A stretch of 64,000 nt of DNA from Polytrichum commune (lineage: Eukaryota > Streptophyta > Polytrichopsida > Polytrichales > Polytrichaceae). Below, piece by piece: positions 22,102-32,590 of the stretch. Location: positions 21,454,001-21,518,000 of the forward strand of contig OX485809.1 of assembly GCA_950295325.1 (NCBI GenBank), written 5' to 3'. Position numbers and translations under genes: made by a program. The notes beneath the pieces were generated by a model. It worked only from the letters and a program-made list of their open reading frames with translations. It made no database searches and had not been told where the DNA came from. Numbering within the stretch: the stretch's first letter is position 1; each line of letters opens with the position of its first letter.

Positions 22102-24591
22102 CTAGGTGTGGTGTTAGGTAAATTTGGCGTACTATGGCGGCTATGAGGATTTTGTCCGGGTGGTGGTGTTGTGAGGTTGGGTGTTGTATATGATTACTAA
22201 GTAGATATATGCTATTAAGGCTATCTGTGAAGATGTGTGTTTCGACTTTTGTGACTTGAATGGTTTTGACTGCTATGAGTATAGCATTTAATTCTGCTCT
22301 AAGTATGTTTTGATATCCTGGTAGGCGTTCTGCTATACGGATGTTTGTGTTGGGGCTATATACTCCTGAACTTGCGATGTCACCCTCTATTTGACCTTCA
22401 GAGTTCTTAGTTGGTGGAATAAATGAGCCGTCTGTGTACATGCATTGCTGTGGGTGGAATTTGGGGGGGTGTTGGTGGTAGTATTTAATGGGGAGGTTTG
22501 ATTGGGGGATTGTTGGCGGGGGAGGGATGTTTTTTATGGGGGCGTTTTTCCATCTGTTTGAGAATTTGATGTGGTAGTTTGGCGTTGTGGGTTTGATTGG
22601 GAATGTGTCTATGGGTGCGTTGATGGTATGTTCTAGTACTTGTGCGAGGTCTTGTGGGGTTTTTAGGCTTGGTGTGAGGTTGGCGTGGTTATGTATACAT
22701 AGTATTGTTGTGAGCGAGGGTTCTACGTATTGGTAATATTTTGGCCATTCCGGCGTAGGGTTATATAGTATGGTATGCGGAGGGATGGTTGTGAGGGTAT
22801 GTATGTCGCCACTTGTGGTAAGTGGGATTTGTTGTGTGGTCCAGTCGTTATGGTTGATTATGAGTATGGTGATTGTGTTTGAGTCTTCTTTGGCCGCCAT
22901 TCTAGCCCAGTGGATGGCTTCAATGGTTGTTTTATGGTCTGTGGGGTAGGCTAGACCAATGCCTTTCCATCTAGATATTTGTGCGTGTCCTAGGGAGCCG
23001 AATATTATGTCTCGGTTATGGGGTGAGTGATATTGTGTGAGTTGGGTGGGACATGTGAGTGGGGATGAATAGTAGGAGTGCGTGATTTTGAGGGAGTTTA
23101 TTAATGTTGTGATAATTGTCGGGTGTATTGTATGGTGCATGTTTTGGGGTTGTATGTTTTTTGGCTTTCTTTTGGGGAGTATGGTTATGTATCTTTGTAT
23201 TAGCCAAAGTATTTCAGTTTCAAAGTTTTGTGGTGGGGGTTGGAGGGCGTTTGTAGTTTGTGAGAAGTGGTAGTAAGAGAATTGGTTCCATAGCCATTGT
23301 AGCCTTTCTGTAGTGATGGTGGCCATGTAGTTTCCTTTTTGGTCATATATGTTGGCTTCGGAGTTTTGTATTTGGATGGTTGGTTGGGTTACTTGAATGT
23401 CTTTATCCGGGTTGCATTCTTGTATGGATAATTTTAGGTTGGTGATGTGAAGAGGGGGGTGTATGAATTTGTTGTCTTTTGATTGTATGTGATTGAGGCA
23501 ATTAGCGTATGTGTGGGTGGCTAATAGTTCGGCTTGCTTTGTGTGATATTGTGTAATACGTAGTATGTTATGTTCTAGAAGTATATTATCCGGGTGTAGT
23601 AGTTCTACCTCACTTCTCCATTGTTGTGTGGTGCCTTGTGGGGCTTGCCATTGGCAAACGTAGTTCGTCCTTATTGCTTGTGCACCCCATTTGTCTTTTT
23701 TGGTGGAGGTCTTTTCTTTTATTATTGTTTGGATTGCTTGTCCTAGGGGGGGAATATTTATCATGACCTCGCTTTGTGGTGGTGTTTGTTGTATTGGGTT
23801 TGTAGGGTTTGTAGGTGGGGGGGGGGAAATATTATTGTTGCTTGTTGGAGAGCCTCTTTGATGGTTTTGGGTATGTGTTTGTATGTGGATTGAAATTCCT
23901 TCGGGGTTAGTATGGCTTTGGTAGTGGGGTTTTGGATTTGTGTTAGTGTGGTAATGCCGTATATGTATAATTTGTCTAGATATTTTTGGGTCTTGGCTTT
24001 GGATATATCCGTTAGGGTGTTATAATTTGGGTTGGTTTTCCAAGTTCTTTCTAGTGATGTTTCTTTGATGGGGAATGCTTGGCTTGTGGAGTAGACGTGG
24101 ATTTCGTATTCTCTTTCAAGGAGAAAGAGTGTTCGGGCTATAGGGGAACGGACACATGCTTGTTGTTTGAGTTTGGGGAGGTGTCGGGCCCCACCATACT
24201 TGGCCGCTATATGTTTGGTTAGCCCTTGGTATATAATACCTAATTGACCCGGGTCGTTAAGTGCTTGGATTAGTTGTTGTCCTATGCATCGGATGTAGTC
24301 GGGTAATAGGGAGGTGACGTTAATGCCAAAGCTCTCTTGTGGGAGGTGGGTGAGAATGTTGGCCGAGCTTTTAGGGATGTTGCAAATTTCTTTGGTTAAT
24401 TTGCTAATGATTTTGTCTAATTTTTTAATATCCGATTTGGAGAATGGGACGGAGTAGTAGGCGTATGCTATTCGCGGTTTAATGACTGTATTCAAGATTT
24501 TGATTTTTTGTGTGAGGCTAGCCGGTGAGGTAGTTAGGAGTTGGCTTTGTTGTTTGACTTTCTTCATCGTTATTTTTTTTATAGGTTCCAT
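22089..24591 (-). pseudogene. LINE: RT thumb/connector and RNase H
   Basis: Two adjoining frames. 24591-23761 (276 residues) continues the RT: KPRIAYAYYSVPFSKSDIKKL is the usual 'linker/thumb' block of LINE RTs. 23764-22089 overlaps it by ATGA (stop/start), then carries connector sequence and an RNase H domain: MYTDGS (Asp), ILRAELNAILIA (Glu), HIFTDSLNSIYLL (Asp). The last Asp/His motif lies in the next frame (see 21015-22101). The overlap at 23761-23764 could be a frameshift or a real reinitiation point; given the other lesions I favour frameshift. Confidence 0.82.
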
Positions 24592-27034
24592 TTGAGTGAT
24601 GGTGTGAGGTTTATTCCTAAATACATATATGGTTCGTTTTGGGTAAGAATGGGGAAATTTTGAGAGTTGTAGGTGATATGTTGTGATTGGATGTATGCTT
24701 TGAAGGTAGAGGGTTTTAATTTAGATTTATTAGGGCATCCGGTAATGACACATTTTGATAGGTTGAGGTCCATGTGGGACCATTTTGCGAATTTTTGGAG
24801 TTTTGTCACTTGTGGTTGAATGTGTAGTATGTTGTCCGTTATAATAGCTAGGTCATCCGCATATGCGGTTGTGGTGCATGTGGCGGAGGACGTGTTGAAA
24901 TGATAACCTATGTTATCTTTCTCGAGCCATCTTAGTAGTGGTTCGAGAAAAATAATAAAAAGGTATGGGCTAAGGGTGTCCCCTTGTATGGTCCCGCGGC
25001 TTATTTCTATTGGGGGCGTCATGCCAAAATGACTCCCGGTGAAGGATGTGGTGGAGTTGGTGTAGATATGCCTACGATTTCTACCGCGTCTAATGGGTAG
25101 CCTAGGTCCTCCATTATGGCTAGGAGTCTTGCGTGGTCTATAGAGCCGAAGGTATTTCTAAAATCTATATAAGTTAAATATATGTCTTTTGTGGTTAGTC
25201 TTGCGTCTTCTAAGGTTGCTATAATCGTTTGAATTCGTCTCGAGGTATTTCGTTGTGGTCGAAAGCCTTCTTGGCTAAAGTGTAGTAATCTATGTTTTTC
25301 TCCGTAGCTTGTTAGGAGTGATGTTAGTGTACTAGTATATAGTTTATAGATTGTATTAGCTAGGAAGATTGGTTTATAGTTGGATATGTGGGTGGGGTCG
25401 TCTTTTTTGTGTAATAAGATGGTCTTACTATGTTTCCAATATTGCGGGATTGTTCTTTGTTTGTAGCAATGTTTGAAAAATAGGTATAGGAGGTTTTGCC
25501 ATTGTGTTGGTAGTGTTTTAATGATATCATTTGGGATATTGTCTGGGCCCGGGGCTTTCCCTTTTGTTAGGCTTTTGACACAACAATCGTAGACTTCTCT
25601 AGTGAATTGATTACTTATTTGTGTGTTGGGGTTGCCTCGTTTTTCTAGAATGATTCCTTGATGTGAGTGCCATGGGTATTTTCGTACTGCACATATGCAC
25701 GTATTAGGGTGGTCCGTGGTGTCCTCACATAGGGGGTCTTGTCTTTGAAATGAAGTTTGTTGGGTATGGTATATCTCCCTAGCTATCTCGGCGGATTTGG
25801 TGAGGATTTGACATTGGGGGTTTTGTATACAATCGAGTGTGTTGGTGGTTGTTGGGTAGAATATTCTTTTGTGGATGATTTTGGGTTTAGTGTTAAGTAG
25901 GATTCTATATTTGTTAATGGTTGCTTTGCAATTAAGTGAGGTTTGTTTGGTTATGATTTTGTGGGCTTCTGTCTTCGCGTGTTTTCCTATGGTGGCTAGC
26001 TGTGCAATCCATGTGTGTATTTCTGTGGGATGGGGGGGTAATGGTGGAATATTGGGGTTTCGTATTAGCTGAAGGTTTGTGATATCTGAGTGGTTGTGTA
26101 GTTGTATATGGGGGTAGTGACATGCAGCTCTTATGGCTTTGCGGGTGTTGTGGTATATTTTCAGTTGGTGCTTCCATTTATTATATTGGGTCCTGGAGAG
26201 GAATCCTCCTTGGGATTTTATCCTATTTGGTAGTGGTGGAGTGGGGTGTGACATGCATGTCTGTTCTATGCATTGACTAAGGGAGTTGGTAATTTCTTGG
26301 AGTTTGAGTTGTGCGTCTTCCCATTGCGTGAGCGTAAGATGTTCCTGTTGGAGTATTTGTGTAAGGTTTTCTATTGCTATATTTTGTTTTCCTATAAAGG
26401 TTGTTTGTAGGTTTTGTAGGTTGTTAAGGGGTATAGGGTATATGATACGTGGGATGTTTATGGGGGTGGTGGTTTCTTTGATGACTATTGTATTGGGGGC
26501 TAGCTGTAGTTGGACCGGGTAGTGATCCGAGTTTTGGTTTAAGTTGGTTAGCGTATGGCTATGAAGATTGGTGATATTGGGGTCGTTGGTGTAGAAGCCA
26601 TCTATATGGCTAGTTGCTGTGTAGTTGTGACCTCCTTGCCTTGTGAAGTTTACTGGGTTATGGACTACTTTAAGTCCGGTGTTTTGTATGAAGCATGCCC
26701 ATTCTTGGTCATCTGTATTAGGTGGGGTTGTAGTGTTATTATTGGTTCTTCCTTGTAGTAATATATCACGGTTAAAGTCTCCGGCTAATATGATGGTGTA
26801 TTTGGGGTGTTTTACTATGATATTTTGAATTTGGTTTTGGATTTCGGGTATTAGGTGCTCATCTTCTAAGTGTGATGGCATGTACATGTTTAGGATGATT
26901 AATGGTGTTAGTGGTTTGTTATTGATTATTATGGCTTGTAGGTAGGGTGAGATTGAGCTTGGGGTTGGTATTTTGGTGATGTTTTCGTTTGTGTATATTG
27001 CTATGGGTATCATGGCGAGGATGCCACCTCTAGC
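24579..27034 (-). pseudogene. LINE: APE C-terminal half and reverse transcriptase core
   Basis: Frame 27034-25019 continues the APE nuclease after the in-frame TAA: ARGGILAMIPIAIY, LNMYMPS, AGDFNRD and NSDHYPV, the metal and base-contact motifs of the exonuclease-endonuclease-phosphatase fold. The RT follows: GKAPGPDNIPNDIIK, SNYKPIFLANTIYKLY, SQEGFRPQRNTSRR, and motif A TYIDFRNTFGSIDH. After a frame change near 25066 come SRGTIQGDTLSPYLF and the catalytic AYADDLAIITDN (about 24866), then MYLGINLTPSLKWN, where the frame shifts again near 24588. All RT motifs can be read, so damage is recent or slight. Confidence 0.88.
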
Positions 27035-27958
27035 TTATGTGGGGCCCGCATATTTATTATGTTTTTGTGGTGTGGTGTTGGAGTTGTTGTATATGATTTT
27101 GTATTCGTTTAGTTGGCGGTCTATGTATGATGTGGATTTTGTTTTTGGGATTTTGGTTTCTTGGATGAGTATAATATGGGGATTGTTGTGTAGTGTTTGG
27201 GTGAGTTCTTGGATACCGGGTAGGCTAGAGGTGATACATCCGGTGTTCCAAGTGATTATTTTCAGGGTGTGAGTGGTTGGGTTGTTTTGCCTATTGTGGG
27301 TGTGTGGGGTATCATAGTTAGGTTTATGTATGTTAGGTTGGTATCCTGTTATTTTTTGGGTGCATTTAGTTAGTTCTTGTATTATTTTGTTTGGGAGGTG
27401 GTGTATTTCATTTTGTAGGGTTGCTGCGGTTATGGGTACTCCCTTAGCGATTTTGTCGTTGATGATGGAATAAGCTTGTGGTATAGTGGTTATTGTTGGA
27501 GTATGTATGTTAGTTTCGTGGGATATGTGTGGGTGCGTATTAATTGGCATTTTTTGTAGTCGTCTTAGGATGGTCAAGTATCTTGGGTCAAGTTTGTTAG
27601 TCATTTTTTTATTACATATTTGTGGTAGTGGGTTATATGTTATGATAAGAGCATATATTTGGTGGTGGGTGGGGTAGTTTGAGAGGAGTGAGGAGTGGTT
27701 TTTTAGGTGTGTTAATTCTTGGGAGTCGGAGGTGTTTTGGGGGTTGGGGGTGTTGTTGTTAAGGTGGGGTTCAAATAACTTTTCAAGGTGGGCGTATTGA
27801 GGTTTGAGTGATAGGGTTTTTGGTATAAAGTATTGTTTTTGTCTTTGTGTGTATTCTTTGGGAAGGTTTTTGAGGATGGTTGAGATCGGTCCCGGGTTTA
27901 GTTCAATGTCTCCGTGTAAGAGTATGAGTGTAGAGTTATTCCAAGTGTAGTATGCTAT
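27035..27958 (-). pseudogene. LINE: N-terminal region with 2A and start of APE endonuclease
   Basis: Open from an in-frame TAA just upstream of 27958 down to the TAA at 27035-27037, with no ATG before 27604. At 27956-27958 the codon is ATA in the context ACC-ATA-GC, so the start may have been a now-mutated ATG (inference). The 2A motif falls about 14-24 residues in. A Pro/Asn-rich segment of some 200 residues follows, then APE motifs KIITWNTGCI and ILIQETKIPKTKS. The stop after KYAGPT cuts the nuclease before its catalytic half. Confidence 0.8.
27887..27922 (-). other. 2A-like ribosome-skipping motif
   Basis: Translates as LLHGDIELNPGP, matching the 2A consensus D-(V/I)-E-x-N-P-G-P with the usual preceding Leu-rich stretch (TLILLHG). 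2A peptides make the ribosome skip the Gly-Pro bond. They are known at the N-terminus of some non-LTR retrotransposon proteins (trypanosome L1Tc, sea-urchin elements). The reading frame is the same as the APE domain downstream. Confidence 0.85.
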
Positions 27959-28160
27959 GGTTTTAATTTTTGGTTTTTTTGTGGTGAGTGTGTGTTATGT
28001 AGTAGATATTGCCTATATATATTGATATATTGATGGGGATGATTGTGTGGGTTGTGTTGTTGTGGTTTGTGTATGGGTTGTTGTTTATGTGGTATTGGTG
28101 GTTATATGTGTGTGAGGTGGTCTTTCTATGGTTATATTGGTAGGTGTTGTCTATATGTGG

Positions 28161-28176
28161 TGACAAAGAGAATGAA
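28161..28176 (+). repeat. LINE target-site duplication, 5' side
   Basis: TGACAAAGAGAATGAA, exact copy of 20808-20823. It marks the 5' end of the LINE, so the element is probably full length. Confidence 0.93.
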
Positions 28177-28624
28177 TAATATACTACATATCTCCTATAA
28201 GTTTTTGGTGAATGTATATCCACCTATTTTGTCTGTTAACAAGCACCCCTGGCAGAATTTGAGGTTCTTCACGTATCATCTTATCTGCAATTATTTACAA
28301 CCTTCACAAGAAAGAAGACAATATGTAACATCTGTGAGTCCATTTTTCAAAGATACAGCAGGATCCCACTTCCTTCTGACCAATACGCGAGTCACAAAAC
28401 TTCAAAGGCCCTGATCAAACTAAAGAGGTGTCCGAAATTGAAATATTTACTTGATTGCTGGTAAGTTTGAACAAAAACTGGAGATCTGCTATCTATGATG
28501 GGCCCATATTACACAGATCAGTTTACGAGATGTGCTCTGTTTTGTGATTAATGGATGGCTACAAAATTTTACTAAGAAAGAGAACTTAGATGTACATACA
28601 ATGGTAGGAAGAGCACTACAAATC
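28177..28624. other. Intergenic / 3' UTR region of the DUF1279 gene
   Basis: Holds the right half of the plus-strand open frame split by the LINE (stop at 28412-28414), and probably the 3' UTR of the minus-strand DUF1279 gene. No conserved domain. Confidence 0.4.
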
Positions 28625-31515
28625 CTATTTGGACTCTTTGTTGTCGTCAGATTGCTTCTTTCCAAACCAGCCTGCTACTATTGGGGTGAGAGCCACAGTT
28701 GGGGGAAAACGAATTGGTGAGGCTGCCTTGTGTGCTGCGTAGGCAAGAGCAAACGTCCCAACTTTTTCGCCAGTCTCATTTGCATGGATTCCAACCTGAC
28801 ATCATCAAGAAATCTCAGCACAAGGCTACTCTCACAAGAGTCATTATCTAAATATTACGGAATTTGAGGTCTCCCTAAGGAACAAAAGCTTAAAGTAAAA
28901 GGAAAAAAAGGATGACAAATCAAAAAATACTCCCACCACAGGTGGCATGAAGGTGTGTCTACACTAAACTATACTCGAGCGGTTGTGGTTCTGGTTCCGG
29001 CCCACTTTCAACTACAACTACAAAAAAATTCTTTTACACACAGCCACTCGTATAGTTGAAAACTGGATTTGACCTCAATGATCGTCCCTTCTATTGATGC
29101 AATCCGTGGAGTGGAGATAAACAATTTATGGGTTCTAGTGGAGGTTTGTCCAAGGATAGTTGACTCCTACAAATCCTCCTCTCCCATCCTGTGGCCTTGC
29201 AAGTGCTCTCCCGGTGCCACATAGTAACTACAAACAGAATAGAGCCAAAGAAAGTAAACTACAACCATTGCAACTACTCCCAAATCCACCTTTGTATGGT
29301 AGTTGGGCAAGGTAGTGTAATTGTGGTTGTGGCTGTCATCAAAGCACCTTATCACTCCTTATCCCCTCAAAATAGAGCCAAAGAAAGTAAGTAAACTACA
29401 GCCAATGATCACCGACACGGTAGTTGTGTGTAAGTGAACCTGGAGTTTTCCTAGTAAATGTCCAAACTGAACATAATTACTGAAATGCTGTGACCCGCCC
29501 CTTATATCCTCCTCACTCTAATTAATTCCTAAAAAGAATAGAGATGAATAGACATTAACAGACATCTAATAGTAGACAATACGTCAACAAGTTATAAAAG
29601 AAATGCACCTTTTCCAGCACACTGGAGACATCCACCCCAGATTGTACAAGCACGTAACACAGTGTGAAGGAGACTACAGATAATGAGATTGATGTTGCCA
29701 AGTAGGCGCCTCCATATCGTGCTAGGAGCTCCTTGGCTTGATTTGTTTTCTTCCCCTGTGTTGATGAACCTTCAGCAGTGTCGTCCTTTGAGGTGAATAT
29801 CTGGAAGGAACAAATCATGACTGCACTTTCAGCTATTTGAACGTCACACAAGCAGCAATTATTCTTCTACGGAATCTCCACAAGGACAATAACCCCAAGC
29901 ATCAGGGCAGATCTCAAAGTGAAGAACTGAATCATGTAATTGAGGAAACAGATGTTAAAGTTGGACTCCAGTTCATAATCTTTAGCTAAGAGATATTTTA
30001 ATCCTGCCTTTTCAACAGAAGAATACAGCAAGGAATCCCACATTGCAGATAGATATATCATTGTGAATCATAGGCGACAGCATAATCTGCGCTGATCTGT
30101 GTGACGTCCTCTCACAGCTCTAGGCTATCCCAAAAACGATTAACTTGACAATGCTGGACGCAAGATTCAAAAAACTATGATTACGTATGCATATATAGAC
30201 AAATCCAACTTTTTACAAAGTATATAGTATCTCGTTCTGTTCAGAAGGCGTTTATTATCCTTCACTTGCTATCCACTTGCTGTTCTACACACAGAATTCT
30301 CAAGCAAAGTGCACACAAAAAACCTTGAAGAACTGAATGGAATATATTCCATACAGCCCTTCCTACATGTTGATGACAACCATCACCACGACAACAATTC
30401 TAACTTGCCCAACTACGATAGAAGGTGTAGTTGGGAGTAATTGCGATGATGATTGTGCTTTACTTTCTTTGGCCTTATGTTGTTTGTAGTTACTATGTGG
30501 CACCGCGAGAGAACTTCAAGGGCACCGAATGGGAGAGGATGATTACAGGAGGCAAAGGTGGTTAAACCCCAAGGCCTTAACCCCTGATTCCATGGGAACT
30601 CCTCCGAGGCCCTAAAGCCGTACTAGTATTCTGATGGGTGTCCATCCTCGCGTTTGATTTCCAGTGCACCCACCAGTCCTACCACCTGTCCTTTGAAAGG
30701 AGCAGTAGTCTTCAGAGGCCCTCTAATTCTCATGATGCCCGTCTCAGGATTACAAATAGATTAAGACTAACTCGAAGATGAAGCAAAAACATAAATAATT
30801 CACGCGGTGGCAACCTCAGAGTCGTCTTTCTTTCTTTCTGTATAGAGCCTCGGCACGAAAAATGAATAAGGCCAAGCAGGACGGGCATCACAGCGAAGAA
30901 TTAAATCATTTCATTGAGGGATAACGAACGATATAATAAGATGGACTCCAATCCATAGTCTTCTGCTAAGAGATATTTTGGTCTCCTGCCTTTTGAAAAG
31001 GAGACCACATTGCAGATTGGTTTACCATTGCGAATCAGCAGACACAGGCGACAGCTCAATTCTGTGCTAAACTATACGAAGACGTTTCTCTCCACAGCTT
31101 CAGGCTATCCCAAAAACGGAAAATTTGACTTTAAATACTGACAAACCTAGGGAGAGAGGAAGAAACCTACCTTCCAGAGTCCGGCTTCAAGACCGAATTT
31201 CCGCGTGACAGCTTCCACATCCGGCTCACCCTCTATCGCCTTCTCCTTCTCCTCCTCTGTTTCTATCTCTTTCGATGCTCTCTCCTTCTCCTCCGTCGCA
31301 GCGCACACCACCACTTCCTTTTGTCGCAACATCGTACCTGAGCCTAACCCTAACACAGACAAACCGAGCACGCTTGCGGGACGGCCTGAGAACGAAGCAC
31401 CTGCGGGTGAGCATCGCCTCGCGTTCGAGAGCCTGGCATTCACACCGATATTGCTGCTGCTCGCGGTTGGAATTCCCACCGCCTGGGCCATCACCGCCAT
31501 CGTCGCCATTTGCAT
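28625..31515 (-). CDS. Plastid-type FAM210/DUF1279 membrane protein
   Basis: Three exons: 31515-31171, 29800-29609, 28795-28625, all GT..AG and phase 0, giving 235 residues. The N-terminus (MQMATMAVMAQAVGIPTASS, then Ser/Ala/Arg-rich, up to VVVCAATEE) looks like a chloroplast transit peptide. A Glu/Lys-rich stretch follows, then TRKFGLEAGLWK, the DUF1279 core LLARYGGAYLATSISLSVVS with a hydrophobic segment, SSGVD-like VQSGVDVSSVLEK, and the conserved tail TFALAYAAHKAASPIRFPPT. I recall Arabidopsis At2g27290 as a close relative. FAM210 proteins act in organelle membranes; the plant function is not established. Start chosen as the first in-frame ATG; MATMAV two codons later is equally possible. 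Introns contain duplicated and inverted repeat blocks. Confidence 0.92.
29160..29345 (+). repeat. Intron 2 copy of an inverted repeat pair
   Basis: Reverse complement of 30372-30552 in intron 1 (roughly 75-80% by eye): CGGTGCCACATAGTAACTAC, GCCAAAGAAAGTAAA and GTAGTTGGGCAAG occur in both in opposite orientation. Confidence 0.65.
29870..31125 (+). repeat. Direct duplication in DUF1279 intron 1
   Basis: About 29870-30150 and 30850-31125 are diverged direct copies: TAAGAGATATTTT..TCCTGCC, CACATTGCAGAT, GGCGACAGC, CAGGCTATCCCAAAAACG. The second copy ends beside exon 1, the first beside exon 2, so a splice-site-containing block may have been duplicated. Confidence 0.6.
30372..30552 (-). repeat. 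Intron 1 copy of an inverted repeat pair
   Basis: Partner of 29160-29345. It lies between the two halves of the intron 1 direct duplication. Confidence 0.65.
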
Positions 31516-31972
31516 CAATTTCAAGCACCACCAACTTAATTTCAAATTTGACTACCCGCCTCAGAAGAATTTAACAGCGAAATCTCAATCTTCAACCCAG
31601 GAAGCTCGCTCTATCCCCGAACTCAAATCCTACCTTCGAACGCCAGCTTCCCGGAATACTTCGTCCTTGTCCGGATGCCACGCACTCCAGTGGAGCTTCG
31701 TCGACCACACAAGGCCAAGAAACAAAAACAAGGCGCAGAAGCAACAAATTGAGTCGGTTGCAATAGTGTGAGCGTTCCGCGACAATTTTGTGAAGGATTC
31801 CGACTCTACCAATTGCGCTGGCTGCGTGGCTGCGATGAATCCGTCGAATTGCTGACGAAACGTCGATGGGTCTTAAATGGTTACTTTTTCTGACTTCTCC
31901 AAGGATATGAAACATGCGATTAAGGTAAGGGGCCTTAAATGGACACTTAATTATCATAGGATATAAAGCAAG

Positions 31973-32590
31973 CAATTAGTGCGAGATGATTAGCACATTC
32001 AAATTGTGGCCCTAGCCATTTTCCATGTACTTTTCGGAGCTCGTATCAATATCCTATTCATTGTCAAAGTGTAAGATTCTATGAGTTAATAAATGATCAT
32101 ATAGGTCCTCCCAATTATTTTGGTTATTACATCTAAATGTTTAACAATAATTGAGCATGTAGTCCAATCTTTTCTCAACATATGTCTTTTCAGTGTTTGT
32201 TCTTAGGTTCACGTACACCCAACCATACACCACTCCAATATAGGTGTACGTTTAAGATCAGACACCGAATTAGGCAGATCTACTCTAGTATGAGATACAA
32301 AGCCAAATTGAGGCCGTAGCCATATTCCTCATGGTTTTTGGAGTTCATATGAAAATCACCTTCATTATCAAAGTGAGGGTTCTTGTGCTTGTTAAATGGT
32401 CATTTATGTTTAGAATATTGAGCCTTAAACAACTTTCATATTTTGAGCATGTAGTCTGGTCTCTTTTAAATATGTGTTTTTTTTGGCATTCGTTCTTGGA
32501 GCCACATCTAAACTACATACTAGTCAAATATAAGTGTCCAATTAAGATAAGTAATCGAATCAGGCACATCTACCTTATGTAGGATAGGAA
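31973..32590 (-). repeat. Two adjacent copies of a dispersed repeat family
   Basis: Copies at about 31973-32285 and 32286-32590, head to tail. Family phrases (minus sense): AGGTGTCC/ATAAGT near the start, GAGATTGGACTACATGCTCA, GGTCATTTAA and TTTGGAGTTCATATGA. Other copies: 48030-48320, 52315-52475, 57040-57320 and 63419-63560. No coding capacity is seen. Confidence 0.6.

Larger units (their letters stand above)
20824..28160 (-). mobile_element. Dualen/RandI-like LINE with 2A, APE, RT, RNase H and RLE
   Basis: A 7337-bp non-LTR retrotransposon, complete from target duplication to target duplication. Sense order on the minus strand: 5' leader; 2A motif (27887-27922); APE endonuclease; reverse transcriptase with AYADD; RNase H (YTDGS); CCHC finger; restriction-like endonuclease; 3' UTR with a long hairpin (20888-20918); short TTTTTC-type tail instead of poly(A). 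One long frame, about 27958 to 21015, seems ancestral. It is broken by stops at 27035 and 21288 and by frame changes near 25066, 24588, 23762 and 22089. Two endonuclease types in one element is, from memory, the mark of the Dualen/RandI clade described from Chlamydomonas. The assignment rests on domain content, not a tree. The sense strand is strikingly poor in G. This copy is defective. Confidence 0.9.

Noticed and set aside
21759-27677. Plus-strand open frames inside the LINE
   Set aside because: Antisense shadows of the minus-strand LINE proteins, kept open by its skewed base composition.
31205-31771. 188-residue plus-strand frame near DUF1279 exon 1
   Set aside because: Mostly antisense to exon 1 and its upstream flank; Ser/Thr-rich with no domain.
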